Assembly: GCA_025618425.1 (NCBI GenBank)
Contig: CM046836.1
Span: 13,028,074 to 13,092,073 of the forward strand
From: Heliocidaris tuberculata
Lineage: Eukaryota > Echinodermata > Echinoidea > Camarodonta > Echinometridae
Reading direction: 5' to 3'
DNA: 64,000 nt
This document shows positions 58,984 through 64,000 of this stretch, piece after piece. Each line of letters opens with the position of its first letter. Positions within the stretch are counted from its first letter, which is position 1. A program made the translations under genes and the position numbers. Below the pieces are notes generated by a model that was not told the origin of the DNA, did no database searches, and worked only from the letters and a program-made list of their open reading frames with translations.

Positions 58984-61905
58984 TTCTTGCTCCCTATCTT
59001 CAGTGGCTGATTGAAGGGGCATGGGGACACGTGACCCCCATGGCAAAAGTGCAATAAGAAAATGTCCCCATATGAAATGCCCCCTCCAGCAATTAATGCC
59101 AGACTAGAAATGCATTTGAAAAAGAATTTTCGAGTGAAACGCACCCCAAATATTTGATGACCCCCCTTGCCTGTCAAATAATATGTGTACTTACCCCACC
59201 CCCCCCCCCCCTGCGGCCACATTATTATTTTAAAGAGCAATTTTTTTTTTTTTTTAAGTCTGAGTTGCCGCTATCTCTGACAACGTAATTCATTCTTTAT
59301 CGCTGTATTTATTACTCTATATTTCTATATTAAAGCAGCTCCGTCTCTGCATGCGCAGAATTCAAGAGGTTAAGCTCCTTATAATGTTTTTATTTCAGCT
59401 CATTTGTTTCGAAGCCAGCGAGGTCTCCTGTTACGTTTAATCGGGTTAGGGGAAAAGGAATTTATGGAGTCTTTGCACCACAGTTGTACAATAGAATAGA
59501 AATGCCGTTTGAAATAGAATTATGGTGGCGTTGCGTCTTAAGTTAAGATATTATTTATACTCTGAGACAATGCCTACCAAGGTGAACTCAAGATGACAAA
59601 ATAGAAATATCAAACGTTAAGTCCTGTGGAACGTTTTGGTCAGTATATGGAAGTATATAAAGGTAAGATTGAAATTTATGTCCGGAAAGAATGTTAGGGT
59701 TTACTTGGAGCATTTTTTCCCTTTCTAGACGAAAGGGCCTTTATAACGATAGATACCACCCTTTCCCAAATATTACCATTCATCTATGAATTATAATTTA
59801 GCTTATTATATTCGAATTTATTTGTATAGCGTATCAATTATTATTGACACTAACCGCATTATTTAAGGCAGAATGCTTTTATATTTACTGCCCCTAAATT
59901 TTGGAAATCTCTCCCTTTAGATATACGAGACAGTACAAATTTTTGTGCTTTCAAACGTAAATTGAAAGAAAAAAAAAATCGCTAAATTGCTTTTTATGGA
60001 AATTGATCCCTCACTGATGTTAATATTTTAAGATTCTCATAATGCACACACTGGCCCCTTCCACTCGCAATTATCATGATTATAGACAATACTATTTTGC
60101 TCAATTCTGTAGTAAAATATATAAATTAATTAAAAGCCCCCATCCTCCCATCCTATTCCCCCACCTGTCGCACTGTCCTTCTTGTTCTGTCTGTTGTAAA
60201 GTTTACTCTCTAAATCTTGATTGTTTCCAGCTTTTTGTTTTTACAATATCTTTCAAAGCTTTCTCGTTAATAAAAAGTGAGTTTGTTGTGTTTGTTCTTT
60301 TTATGATTCTTTTTCCATGGCCATGTATCTGTTTTCTTCCTATATCTGCCTTCTTTTTTATCCACCTTTTAATTCCCCCTTTTCTTCTCCTCCCCCCCCC
60401 CCCCCTCCCCTGTTAAATTTTTCTTTCTTTTACCATTTTTAGCATGTTATGCTTGATTGCCAAGTTTAATCATGTAAGTATTGCATAATTTATAATTTTG
60501 CCAGGGACCAGCACTTCCAAAATCTTTGCTTCTAGTCTCTGTTTTCATTTTCATTTTCATATAATTACTTTAATATAGTCTTCACTTTTGTTATCATTTT
60601 TGTTATCAAATTTTGCTTGTAAAGATTGGAATGTTTATGCAATTAGTTTAGTTGAATATTATGTTTACATTATTACATAACTGCTCAATTGTTACTTTGA
60701 AAAATGAAAATGAAATTAAATAAAATGTAAATCAAAATCATTTTAAAAAATGTTTAATCTAAATCTATAGCAAGTTCAGTCTAATTAACCAGGAAGGGGG
60801 CGATAAGGAGAGAGAGAGAGAGAGAGAGAAGGGTGTAAGAAATCGGAAATGGGAGTGCTAGAGAAGAAAAGGGGAAAGAGAACAGTGAGAAAGAAAGAGA
60901 GGGAAAGAAAGAGAGAAAGAGAGAGGGAGGGGGAAGAGAGAAAGAGGGAGAGAGTTTTCGGGCTAAAGGTGATGGGATCATAATCACGTGAATATGTATA
61001 CTATCTTTTCAATGTATATTCTTTATCTATTGAATAAGGGTGAATTATTCTTCACTTTTAAAAACAATTACTTATTTGCTTGTATTGAGAAAAAAAAATC
61101 AACATATTCCAAAGTCATCTAATGATTTTGTCATTATTTGTTGCCAAAAACACTGTCAAATATTTCGCAATCATACGAATGTAAAAAGAGAGAATCAAGT
61201 TGAAAAAAAAGCAACAAAACAAAATTGATATCCTTATTTATTAAACTCCAATGTTGTCAACATTGATAAGATAGAAAGGAAAAACAAAACATACAACTAC
61301 TGACCGAGTTTACCTTAAACTCATTGTAGTCAATCTTTATACGATATAATTAATCACAATATCAACATCATAATAATCACAATACATTACTCTCTATAAG
61401 AAGACCCTTTTTTCACTCCCCCGGGAGTAGAGTCAGTGATCACTTGTTTAGGAGTGAATATCGAGTGCTCTCTAAAAAAAGAACAGAGTACATTTTCACT
61501 CTACTTTCACTATATTATATTTTCACTCCCCTGGGGAGTTAGTGATCACTCGATTTTTCTTGTTTTAAAGAGTATAGCCTCACCATTTGAAATCTTCACG
61601 CCAAGTAGAGCGTCGACAAGGAGTTCCTCGGTGTACTCGGCAAAAAGGTCCAAAACTTTTCCGATGCCGTCCAAAAGTCTCTGCGTGAGCGTTGCCTTCT
61701 CCTCTGCAATGTCATTTTTTTCCTCTCCCCTCCAACGACGAGACCACCCGCTATCATCCCGCCTCAAAAGAAACTCTTCGATGCCATCGCTGAGAATCTC
61801 ATCGCTCTCGGCAAAATTAGCAGCGTCGACGATTAGGACGTTGATCAGGGCAATGAGAAGGATGGTACGGATCAGATTAAAGCTCAACTGCTTGGTCTGA
61901 GCCAT
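35664..61905 (-). CDS. C16orf89-like: C16orf89-family (UPF0764/DUF4735) secreted protein
   Basis: Nine exons on the minus strand join without any phase conflict: 61905-61584, 47491-47351, 46554-46461, 44389-44269, 40514-40337, 37797-37669, 36466-36410, 36284-36228 and 35776-35664. They total 1,212 nt, or 403 codons. A signal peptide covers about residues 1-28. Then come VDALLGVKISN joined to DQL, CHRYTLTHQALYLMIGIKMG, GYCKDIYREA with RDRDIFIEQ, ILSWQQADGCY, and DGCSSHTT near the C-terminus. As I recall it, the human C16orf89 family shows these blocks in this order and a length near 400 aa. Many Cys and an N-glycosylation site (NES) fit an extracellular protein. The molecular function of the family is not established. 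Confidence 0.87.
35780..36110. repeat. (GA)n-rich and (CT)n-rich tracts
   Basis: GA/GGGA tracts at 35,787-35,955 are followed by a CCCT/CT tract at 36,024-36,102, directly next to the terminal exon acceptor of the minus-strand gene. Confidence 0.85.
36228..36284 (-). CDS. C16orf89-like: C16orf89-like exon 7, second tandem copy
   Basis: It encodes DGTPNAHQLEKRRELLLK with the same NAGNAG acceptor and GTAAAT donor, 182 bp from the first copy. Both could be included, or one chosen, without frame change. The protein has 403 aa with both and 384 with one. Confidence 0.78.
36410..36466 (-). CDS. C16orf89-like: C16orf89-like exon 7, first of two tandem copies
   Basis: A 57-nt phase 1/1 exon encoding DGTPNAHQLEKRRELFLK; donor GTAAAT. 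The acceptor is CAACAGCAG, a NAGNAG site whose second AG would drop one codon in frame. It is identical to the second copy except for a short difference near the donor. Confidence 0.78.
37160..37565. repeat. GAA-rich purine tract
   Basis: About 400 bp of AAGAAGAAGA-type purine-rich sequence in the intron before exon 7; the Ser/Leu/Phe minus-strand frames are artefacts. Confidence 0.85.
37669..37797 (-). CDS. C16orf89-like: C16orf89-like exon 6
   Basis: Acceptor TTTCTAG, donor GTGGGT, phase 1/1. It encodes VLCGLLNYVDFFRMDWAERI and ILSWQQADGCYH, equivalent to the family's FCG...DF...W-ILSWQ...GC block. Confidence 0.88.
38226..38320. repeat. (TAC)n then (TAA)n microsatellite
   Basis: About 20 TAC units followed by TAA units in an intron of the minus-strand gene. 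Confidence 0.92.
38478..38693 (-). mobile_element. tRNA-derived SINE, nearly complete
   Basis: Minus strand: GTGTCGTGGTCCAGTGGATA (A-box region), GGTTCGCGGTTCGAGTCCTG (B-box), then GCGGCACTAACGTCTTTTGG and CATTAATCTACATTGCC, matching the other SINE copies. The gap between the boxes has the spacing expected of a tRNA-derived head. Confidence 0.75.
39640..40122 (+). mobile_element. LINE 3' end remnant
   Basis: AAGAGTCTCCTGAAAGCCCA reads KSLLKAH followed by LFQ, resembling the C-terminus of CR1/L2-type ORFs. After AT-rich 3' UTR-like sequence it ends at GCGCTATATAAGAAACTG and (TTA)n, a typical LINE/SINE tail. Confidence 0.5.
40337..40514 (-). CDS. C16orf89-like: C16orf89-like exon 5
   Basis: Acceptor TTTTCTAACCCAG, donor GTATGC, phase 0 in and phase 1 out. 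It begins MGCTHRL, an internal Met-Gly-Cys rather than a start codon, and ends TLDFPLRDRDIFIEQ, matching the family's (Y/F)P-x-RDIF-E box. Confidence 0.88.
40595..40755 (-). mobile_element. tRNA-like SINE or tRNA pseudogene
   Basis: The minus strand reads GGGGTCTAAGGCATTTGGCG (A-box-like) and GACCCGGGTTCGATTCCTGG (B-box with a paired T-arm). The acceptor stem and anticodon arm do not fold well, so it is not called as a functional tRNA. Its tail (AACTGCAGAGGTTGCA) recurs at about 41,015-41,042. Confidence 0.6.
41040..41295. repeat. GA/GAA/G-run cluster
   Basis: A GA run at 41,057-41,083, GAA units at 41,216-41,255, then two G runs up to 41,291. Confidence 0.85.
41450..41710 (+). other. Open frame of uncertain status in intron
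   Basis: 86 codons in non-repetitive sequence, rich in Ser, Asp and Leu, lying opposite an intron of the C16orf89-like gene. No splice structure, family resemblance or poly(A) signal supports it as a gene; recorded because the composition is not low-complexity. Confidence 0.2.
42060..42232. repeat. Long (GAA)n microsatellite
   Basis: GA units followed by more than 45 GAA units with few interruptions, in an intron of the minus-strand gene (a TTC repeat in the transcript). Confidence 0.93.
43347..43600. repeat. (TAA)n/(TGA)n/(TAC)n compound microsatellite
   Basis: About 250 bp of shifting trinucleotide units. Confidence 0.92.
44063..44183. repeat. Short tandem duplication (~73 bp period)
   Basis: CTCCTGACGAGAAACTAGAA and the following ATCAATTTTACTTGGCC block occur twice, near 44,065 and 44,138. 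Confidence 0.85.
44269..44389 (-). CDS. C16orf89-like: C16orf89-like exon 4
   Basis: Acceptor TTGCCTCAG, donor GTAAGA. It encodes CVLDDSCVERLFQRCHRYTL followed by THQALYLMIGIK, the Cys-rich LSHQ-LLF-like block that I consider the family's most recognisable part with DGCSSH. Confidence 0.88.
44700..44850. repeat. (GAA)n microsatellite
   Basis: A pure GAA core at about 44,706-44,772 is followed by mixed GGA/GAA. Confidence 0.92.
44895..45057 (-). mobile_element. SINE copy
   Basis: The minus strand reads GTAATTGGGTACCTGGCAGG, then AATTAATTCCTTGAAATGC, GCTAAAGCCAGGGTAATAAT, GAGCGCCATGTGTCAAG, and ends CACTATTATTATTATAATTA. It is the best-preserved 3' part of the family in the window. Confidence 0.75.
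45480..45702 (+). mobile_element. Possible LINE 3' UTR with (TATCT)n tail
   Basis: An AT-rich stretch ends ACAATAAATACTATC followed by three TATCT/TATCTTA units, the form of a non-LTR element tail. No coding part is left. Confidence 0.35.
45800..45960. repeat. (CT)n and (TGTC)n tract
   Basis: A CT run at about 45,818-45,840, CTGT units at 45,843-45,868, then CT-rich sequence. Confidence 0.88.
46461..46554 (-). CDS. C16orf89-like: C16orf89-like exon 3
   Basis: Acceptor TTTTGCTAG, donor GTAGGC, phase 1 in and phase 2 out. It contains RCEPPFFNESISDHCLSQLL, with two Cys and one N-x-S glycosylation site. Confidence 0.85.
47082..47340. repeat. Long (TAC)n array then (TAA)n
   Basis: About 55 TAC units in two blocks interrupted near 47,162-47,192, then TAA units. 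It lies immediately 3' of exon 2 of the minus-strand gene. Confidence 0.93.
47351..47491 (-). CDS. C16orf89-like: C16orf89-like exon 2
   Basis: Acceptor GTTTAG, donor GTGAGA, phase 1/1. It encodes QLTATLAQTEQKDSEMAITI and a following amphipathic region ending DNFIYFK. The exon lies between a (TAA) tract and a long (TAC) array yet is itself repeat-free. Confidence 0.85.
47568..48045. repeat. (TAA)n and (TAC)n compound array
   Basis: TAA units at 47,568-47,822 are followed by TAC and TAA blocks to 48,045. Together with 47,082-47,340 it brackets exon 2. Confidence 0.93.
49579..49641. repeat. (TA)n microsatellite
   Basis: About 30 TA units. Confidence 0.93.
50832..51161. mobile_element. Mariner-like MITE
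   Basis: The left end CAGTGCGTCCCAGAAAAAAA and right end TTTTTTTGGGGGGGGCGCAC are imperfect inverted repeats flanked by TA on both sides, as in Tc1/mariner-type insertions. Inner AGTTAACAGTTTG-AAAAAGTC and GACTTTTTCCAACTGTTAAC also pair. It is non-coding, about 330 bp, within intron 1 of the minus-strand gene. Confidence 0.75.
51583..51663. repeat. (GA)n microsatellites around a G run
   Basis: GA run, G run, then a second GA run of about 40 bp. Confidence 0.92.
54317..57355 (+). CDS. LINE endonuclease/reverse transcriptase (ORF2-like)
   Basis: An uninterrupted 1,012-aa retroelement polyprotein that nicks DNA and reverse-transcribes its own RNA. The N-terminus has a Cys-rich CTCILC...CNNCFLC cluster (residues 3-22). 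The APE-type endonuclease spans about 65-280 with FNCRSL, VTETW, GDFN and SDH. The RT spans about 515-800 with SPGYDG, NNYRPISLLS, QFGFRKGYST, LDLSKAFDCINH, GVPQGSNLGPLLF and FADD (about 737-740). TKFLGVIIDENLNW follows. The C-terminal end is the usual PQSWNLLPNE and FRKKYKSYLL. A stop precedes the first ATG at 54,317. All catalytic motifs are intact. Confidence 0.93.
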   Translation: MLCTCILCNRQNSTTCNNCFLCNRSSREYESLATINNEESLHDNKVYTPDEFYESTKHLDTRSTVTLFHFNCRSLKRNFDNFVHCVQTFSRPMSIIGVTETWFKSDDDDTYFSLPQYSFLSNPRQGKRGGGVGVFIYDKIRFKRRPDLDVFTDAVETISIEVYNKVKNYIVLVMYRPPHQRVQSFINDIQAPLNVIMNERKESIIMGDFNVDLLKLDVISYVNEFIDNFISLSYLPQIFNPTRITSHSATILDNFFCNNPEKVKLSGIIITDVSDHLTPFVMISSQPDTNDSQIFYSKRDFSDVHINTFCSKLQSVKWDFLDRIDDVNQKYESFIEIYVKLYNECFQEIKMKIKKHVNVKPWITIEIKKMSKHKYILYKRYLRNPTTYRKTTYVNFRNRLNNLIRDTKRKYYDNKFNDVMNNAKKTWKIINAVLNKSKTKNDIDEIEYEGKSIKDKSHIVNLFNDYFSTVGQKIHDKLDSAGCTSFNSYLQGSVCESLFFSPITESTIINIVSCFDASKSPGYDGISAKIVKSSIHAIVSPLCNIFNSSLEKGIFPNALKVAKVIPIYKNGNKSILNNYRPISLLSIFSKILEKIVYDKLITFVNKHNILHKKQFGFRKGYSTTHALIELTDKIAKAFEKKHIVIGLFLDLSKAFDCINHSILLNKLKYYGIRGNAIQWFKSYLCNRKQYVTVDNFNSEYKNISVGVPQGSNLGPLLFLLYINDLQYVSKILSVILFADDTSLFLSGKDPVALNNLLNLEMKKIQTWFTANKLYINRDKTCYMIFKSRNCRIQDSEINIELNNVRIKRETSTKFLGVIIDENLNWKEHVNYIALKISKSIGVLNILKHILPLKILTNLHNCLILSHLMYSNIVWGSCSSYSLQKLFLLQKRAIRAISKSNYLAHTQPLFKKLKILNIYDINKLQLASFMFSYSKQLLPNSFDEYFEYNSNINKYNTRNANKMYVPFYHFNFSRTTVSFKGPQSWNLLPNEFKESSTVRAFRKKYKSYLLNFE
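57481..57552 (+). other. Nested hairpin in LINE 3' UTR
   Basis: AAGTGTGG (57,481) pairs with CCACACTT (57,545). Inside it GGGATTAAC (57,497) pairs with GTTAATCCC (57,527), and an inner AGGCC pairs with GGCCT. Stem-loops at LINE 3' ends can be RT recognition sites; that role here is inferred. Confidence 0.7.
58271..58312. repeat. (CT)n-(TA)n microsatellite
   Basis: TCTCTC run passing into TATATA. Confidence 0.88.
58905..58995. repeat. (CT)n microsatellite
   Basis: About 80 bp of CT with TTT interruptions. Confidence 0.92.
59840..60740 (+). mobile_element. 5'-truncated LINE remnant
   Basis: The frame near 59,885-59,970 reads APKFWKSLPLDIRDSTNFCA and then FKRKLKE, the C-terminal block of CR1/L2-type ORFs. 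The AT-rich 3' part ends GAAATTAAATAAAATG near 60,727. Only the last ~35 residues of coding sequence remain. Confidence 0.65.
60805..60960. repeat. GA-rich tract
   Basis: GA runs at 60,809-60,829 and AAAGAGAG/GGGA sequence to 60,953. Confidence 0.88.
61395..61565. repeat. Second copy of CRE-type repeat, inverted arrangement
   Basis: It contains TTCACTCCCCCGGGAGTAGA, CAGTGATCACTTGTTTAGGA, GTGAATATCGAGTGCTCTCT and TAGTGATCACTCGATTTTTC, the complement of blocks at 10,955-11,190. It lies about 20 bases inside intron 1 from the exon 1 donor of the C16orf89-like gene. Confidence 0.75.
61584..61905 (-). CDS. C16orf89-like: C16orf89-like exon 1: signal peptide and N-terminal domain start
   Basis: 107 codons plus one base; donor GTGAGG. 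A hydrophobic core at about 11-28 (RTILLIALINVLIVDA) is followed by an acidic stretch, a short basic WSRRWRG insert at about 54-60, and the amphipathic LLDGIGKVLDLFAEYTEELL. The ATG at 61,905 was chosen because it places the signal peptide at the N-terminus; the frame stays open to 62,202 upstream, probably as 5' UTR. Confidence 0.85.
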
Positions 61906-62230
61906 CGTAGGAACTTGGTTTTCTTCGCCTTCCGGATCACTCTTGCTGTCTGTGTGTACCGTACGAGAGTTGATTTGAAAGTGAAGCGAACTGCCGCGAA
62001 CACCACGCTGTTGCAAAATGCAGCGATCATCATGATCATAAATCTTCGTAAGGACCCCACAATATGTTTGTTTTTTCCTAGCTCTACTAGCTCGGGAGAA
62101 CAAAAAAACCCCCAAACAAACAAAAACAAAACAAAAAAAATTACAGGTGTATATTATATATATATAATTGTAAGGAAATAACATATACAACAGCTTTGGC
62201 AACTCTCGTGGAAATAATTATAATTGTGAG

Positions 62231-62291
<61 letters not shown>

Positions 62292-62904
62292 TTTTTTTTC
62301 TTCTTTCTTTTTCCAGTAGGAGGAATTATTGAGTTTAATTTACCCATGAATGCTGCAGATCTAGGGCGTCGAGGGGGTGTTGCTGCTTCAATCAGATTGA
62401 CAATGTAAATGCATAATATGAGTCAAATCCTAAAATTTTGTTTTGTTTTGCAAAACTATTGATTTTGATTTAGAAGCTGTTAAACTTTATTGTAATTTGG
62501 AACGTTTTGATTAAAAAGAAGGAGTGCGTATGACCCTCCTCATTCCCATATTATTTCAAATGTCTTTGCTTTCCCAATATTTCAACTTAATATTGTTCTG
62601 CCCTTTTGTGCCTCACCGTTTACCAGCTAATAGACCTTTGTTTCTAATAATAGTATAGGGAAAGCCACCATATTTTATCTTTTTTCAAATCTTGGGAGTG
62701 CCGTTTGAGATTGCACTGCCACTTGGAATTTAACCTTATATATTTTAGTCCTGTAAAAAAATGATATTTTACTGAATGGGGAAAGCTGTGAATAACAGGA
62801 AGGGTGTTTGTTCTTATAGATTTTTAAAAAAATGCTACAGGAGAAAAACAAAACCCGTCAAGAAATTGATTAAAATACACTTAAAGGCGGTCAGGCGGCG
62901 GTTT
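61906..62904. other. Upstream region of C16orf89-like gene
   Basis: It should hold the 5' UTR and promoter of the minus-strand gene. The frame is open to 62,202, and (TA)n follows at 62,233-62,290. No TATA box or initiator could be fixed with confidence because of the TA microsatellite. Confidence 0.4.
62233..62290. repeat. (TA)n microsatellite
   Basis: About 26 TA units. Confidence 0.93.
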
Positions 62905-63169
62905 TAGTGGAGAAAAATCTGTGTTTGCTGACGCTGCAAAATAGTTCGTGCGCATACGAAACTAGGTCTAGTCGAAAGTATATTGAGGATCAGCGAAATG
63001 TCCTTCTCCTCGGTAAAAATCCGCATAGATCGCTGTGATGTGTACGTAAGTTGATGTGTACGAATACGGAAATCTCCGAACTCGCCTTCGCCTGGACTGC
63101 AAGCAGCATGGAAACACACGGGCACCGCCGACTGACCGCCTTTAAGACTATCACTTCCCGGAAAACTAC

Positions 63170-63390
63170 AATATTGGACAATTTCCACCTTGATAACTAC
63201 CATGGGGACAATACCCCTCGGGCAACAACCCTCAATGAAAAAAATAAATAAATAAATAAAATTACGGACAGTTACCCCCGAACAATTGCACTTTAATTAG
63301 ACAACGAACCCCTAGTTAGTTGTTCGAGAGGTGGTGTGGGTGATGTTGTCCGGTATAGATCTTCTCGGATTTGTTGTCCGGATATTTTAA
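63170..63390. mobile_element. Fold-back array with a different unit
   Basis: GGACAATACCCCTCGGGCAA and GGACAGTTACCCCCGAACAA units are followed by TTGTTCGAGAGGTGGTG and GATGTTGTCCGG complements. The arms face each other around about 63,305. Confidence 0.55.
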
Positions 63391-63769
63391 ATACTTTTAA
63401 GTAATTTTCCGGCGTATCAAACACACATTCCTTCCTTCACGATATAAGACGCCTTCTTCCCTGTATTACAATATCTTGTTGTTGTTGTGTTTTTTTTTAT
63501 TTGTGTTGATAGTACTTTTAAAAAACTTTGTAAAATATAAATTACTAAAAGAAAACCAATGTTAGTTTAAAATTGTTGCTGCGCGTATGGCGAGAAATAA
63601 GTACTGATCCTTGTCTGATTCAGTTATAATTCTCTAGAGGACGATGAATTTTTTAAATTTTTTTTAATGGGGGGTTACAAATTTTGATTGATGCTGTAGA
63701 ACGTGAAGTTCTACCATATGGACTGAATAATGAGATACAAATGTATTCTGGCGGGTAAATATGTTTTAG

Positions 63770-63885
63770 CTGAATCAACCCCCAACTAGACAAATGACCC
63801 CGAGTTATTTGTTCGAGGTGTAGTTGGGGTGATATTTTTATAAGGGGTACGGTAGGGGTAGTTGTCCGGATACGGATATGCGGTC
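63770..63885. mobile_element. Related fold-back array fragment
   Basis: CAACCCCCAACTAGACAAAT and GACCCCGAGTT face TTTGTTCGAGGTGTAGTTGG and GGGGTAGTTGTCCGG. It has the same unit style as 63,170-63,390. Confidence 0.5.
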
Positions 63886-64000
63886 TTAACGTACATGTTT
63901 CCATCCGATTTTTTTTTTATCTATTTCTTTTCATAACAGAAGGTCTACTGTATGCACAAGTCTGGTGATTTATTTTCTGTAATAGATGCCATGCCATATA

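Noticed and set aside
61906..62202. Upstream extension of C16orf89-like exon 1 to an earlier in-frame ATG
   Set aside because: It would bury the signal peptide inside the protein and the added residues look non-coding; more likely 5' UTR.

Overview
The window is animal nuclear DNA, most likely from an echinoderm and probably a sea urchin. It is AT-rich, intron-rich and crowded with microsatellites. The organism is inferred from a REJ/polycystin-1-type gene, fold-back arrays resembling sea urchin TU elements, and a tRNA-derived SINE family. No species-diagnostic sequence was identified.

Region 1 (1-14,957, + strand) is the 3' part of a polycystin-1/REJ-family gene. Fourteen exons join in one open frame of 1,380 codons: end of the GAIN-like region, GPS cleavage site, first membrane helix, PLAT domain, further helices, the large extracellular polycystin loop, and a C-terminal six-helix channel module with pore, followed by a poly(A) signal. 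The 5' end lies outside the window. The introns carry MITEs, a LINE remnant and fold-back arrays.

Region 2 (about 18.2-29.1 kb, + strand) is a tandem array of three small two-exon genes encoding 76, 77 and 77 aa secreted precursors. Each has a signal peptide, a glutamine just after the likely cleavage site, a phase-0 intron at the same place, basic processing sites, and a short cationic C-terminal peptide of the form E-A-E-x-(V/I)-x-x-RR. I do not recognise the family. The genes sit inside diverged segmental duplications of about 3-4 kb, later altered by SINE insertion and minisatellite growth. This is the best candidate in the window for an undescribed system.

Region 3 (35,664-61,905, - strand) is a nine-exon gene in which no single exon is conspicuous. 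Every splice phase matches and the exons give a 403-codon secreted protein of the C16orf89 (UPF0764/DUF4735) family. One 57-nt coding exon is present twice in tandem. Intron 1, about 14 kb, holds an antisense CR1/jockey-group LINE with an intact 1,012-codon endonuclease/reverse transcriptase.

The remainder (14.96-18.2, 29.1-35.66 and 61.9-64 kb) is intergenic, with SINEs, MITEs, LINE tails, fold-back arrays and simple repeats. No real tRNA, rRNA, CRISPR or prokaryotic feature was seen. Exon boundaries come from splice consensus, reading-frame continuity and family resemblance only; no transcript or database evidence was available.
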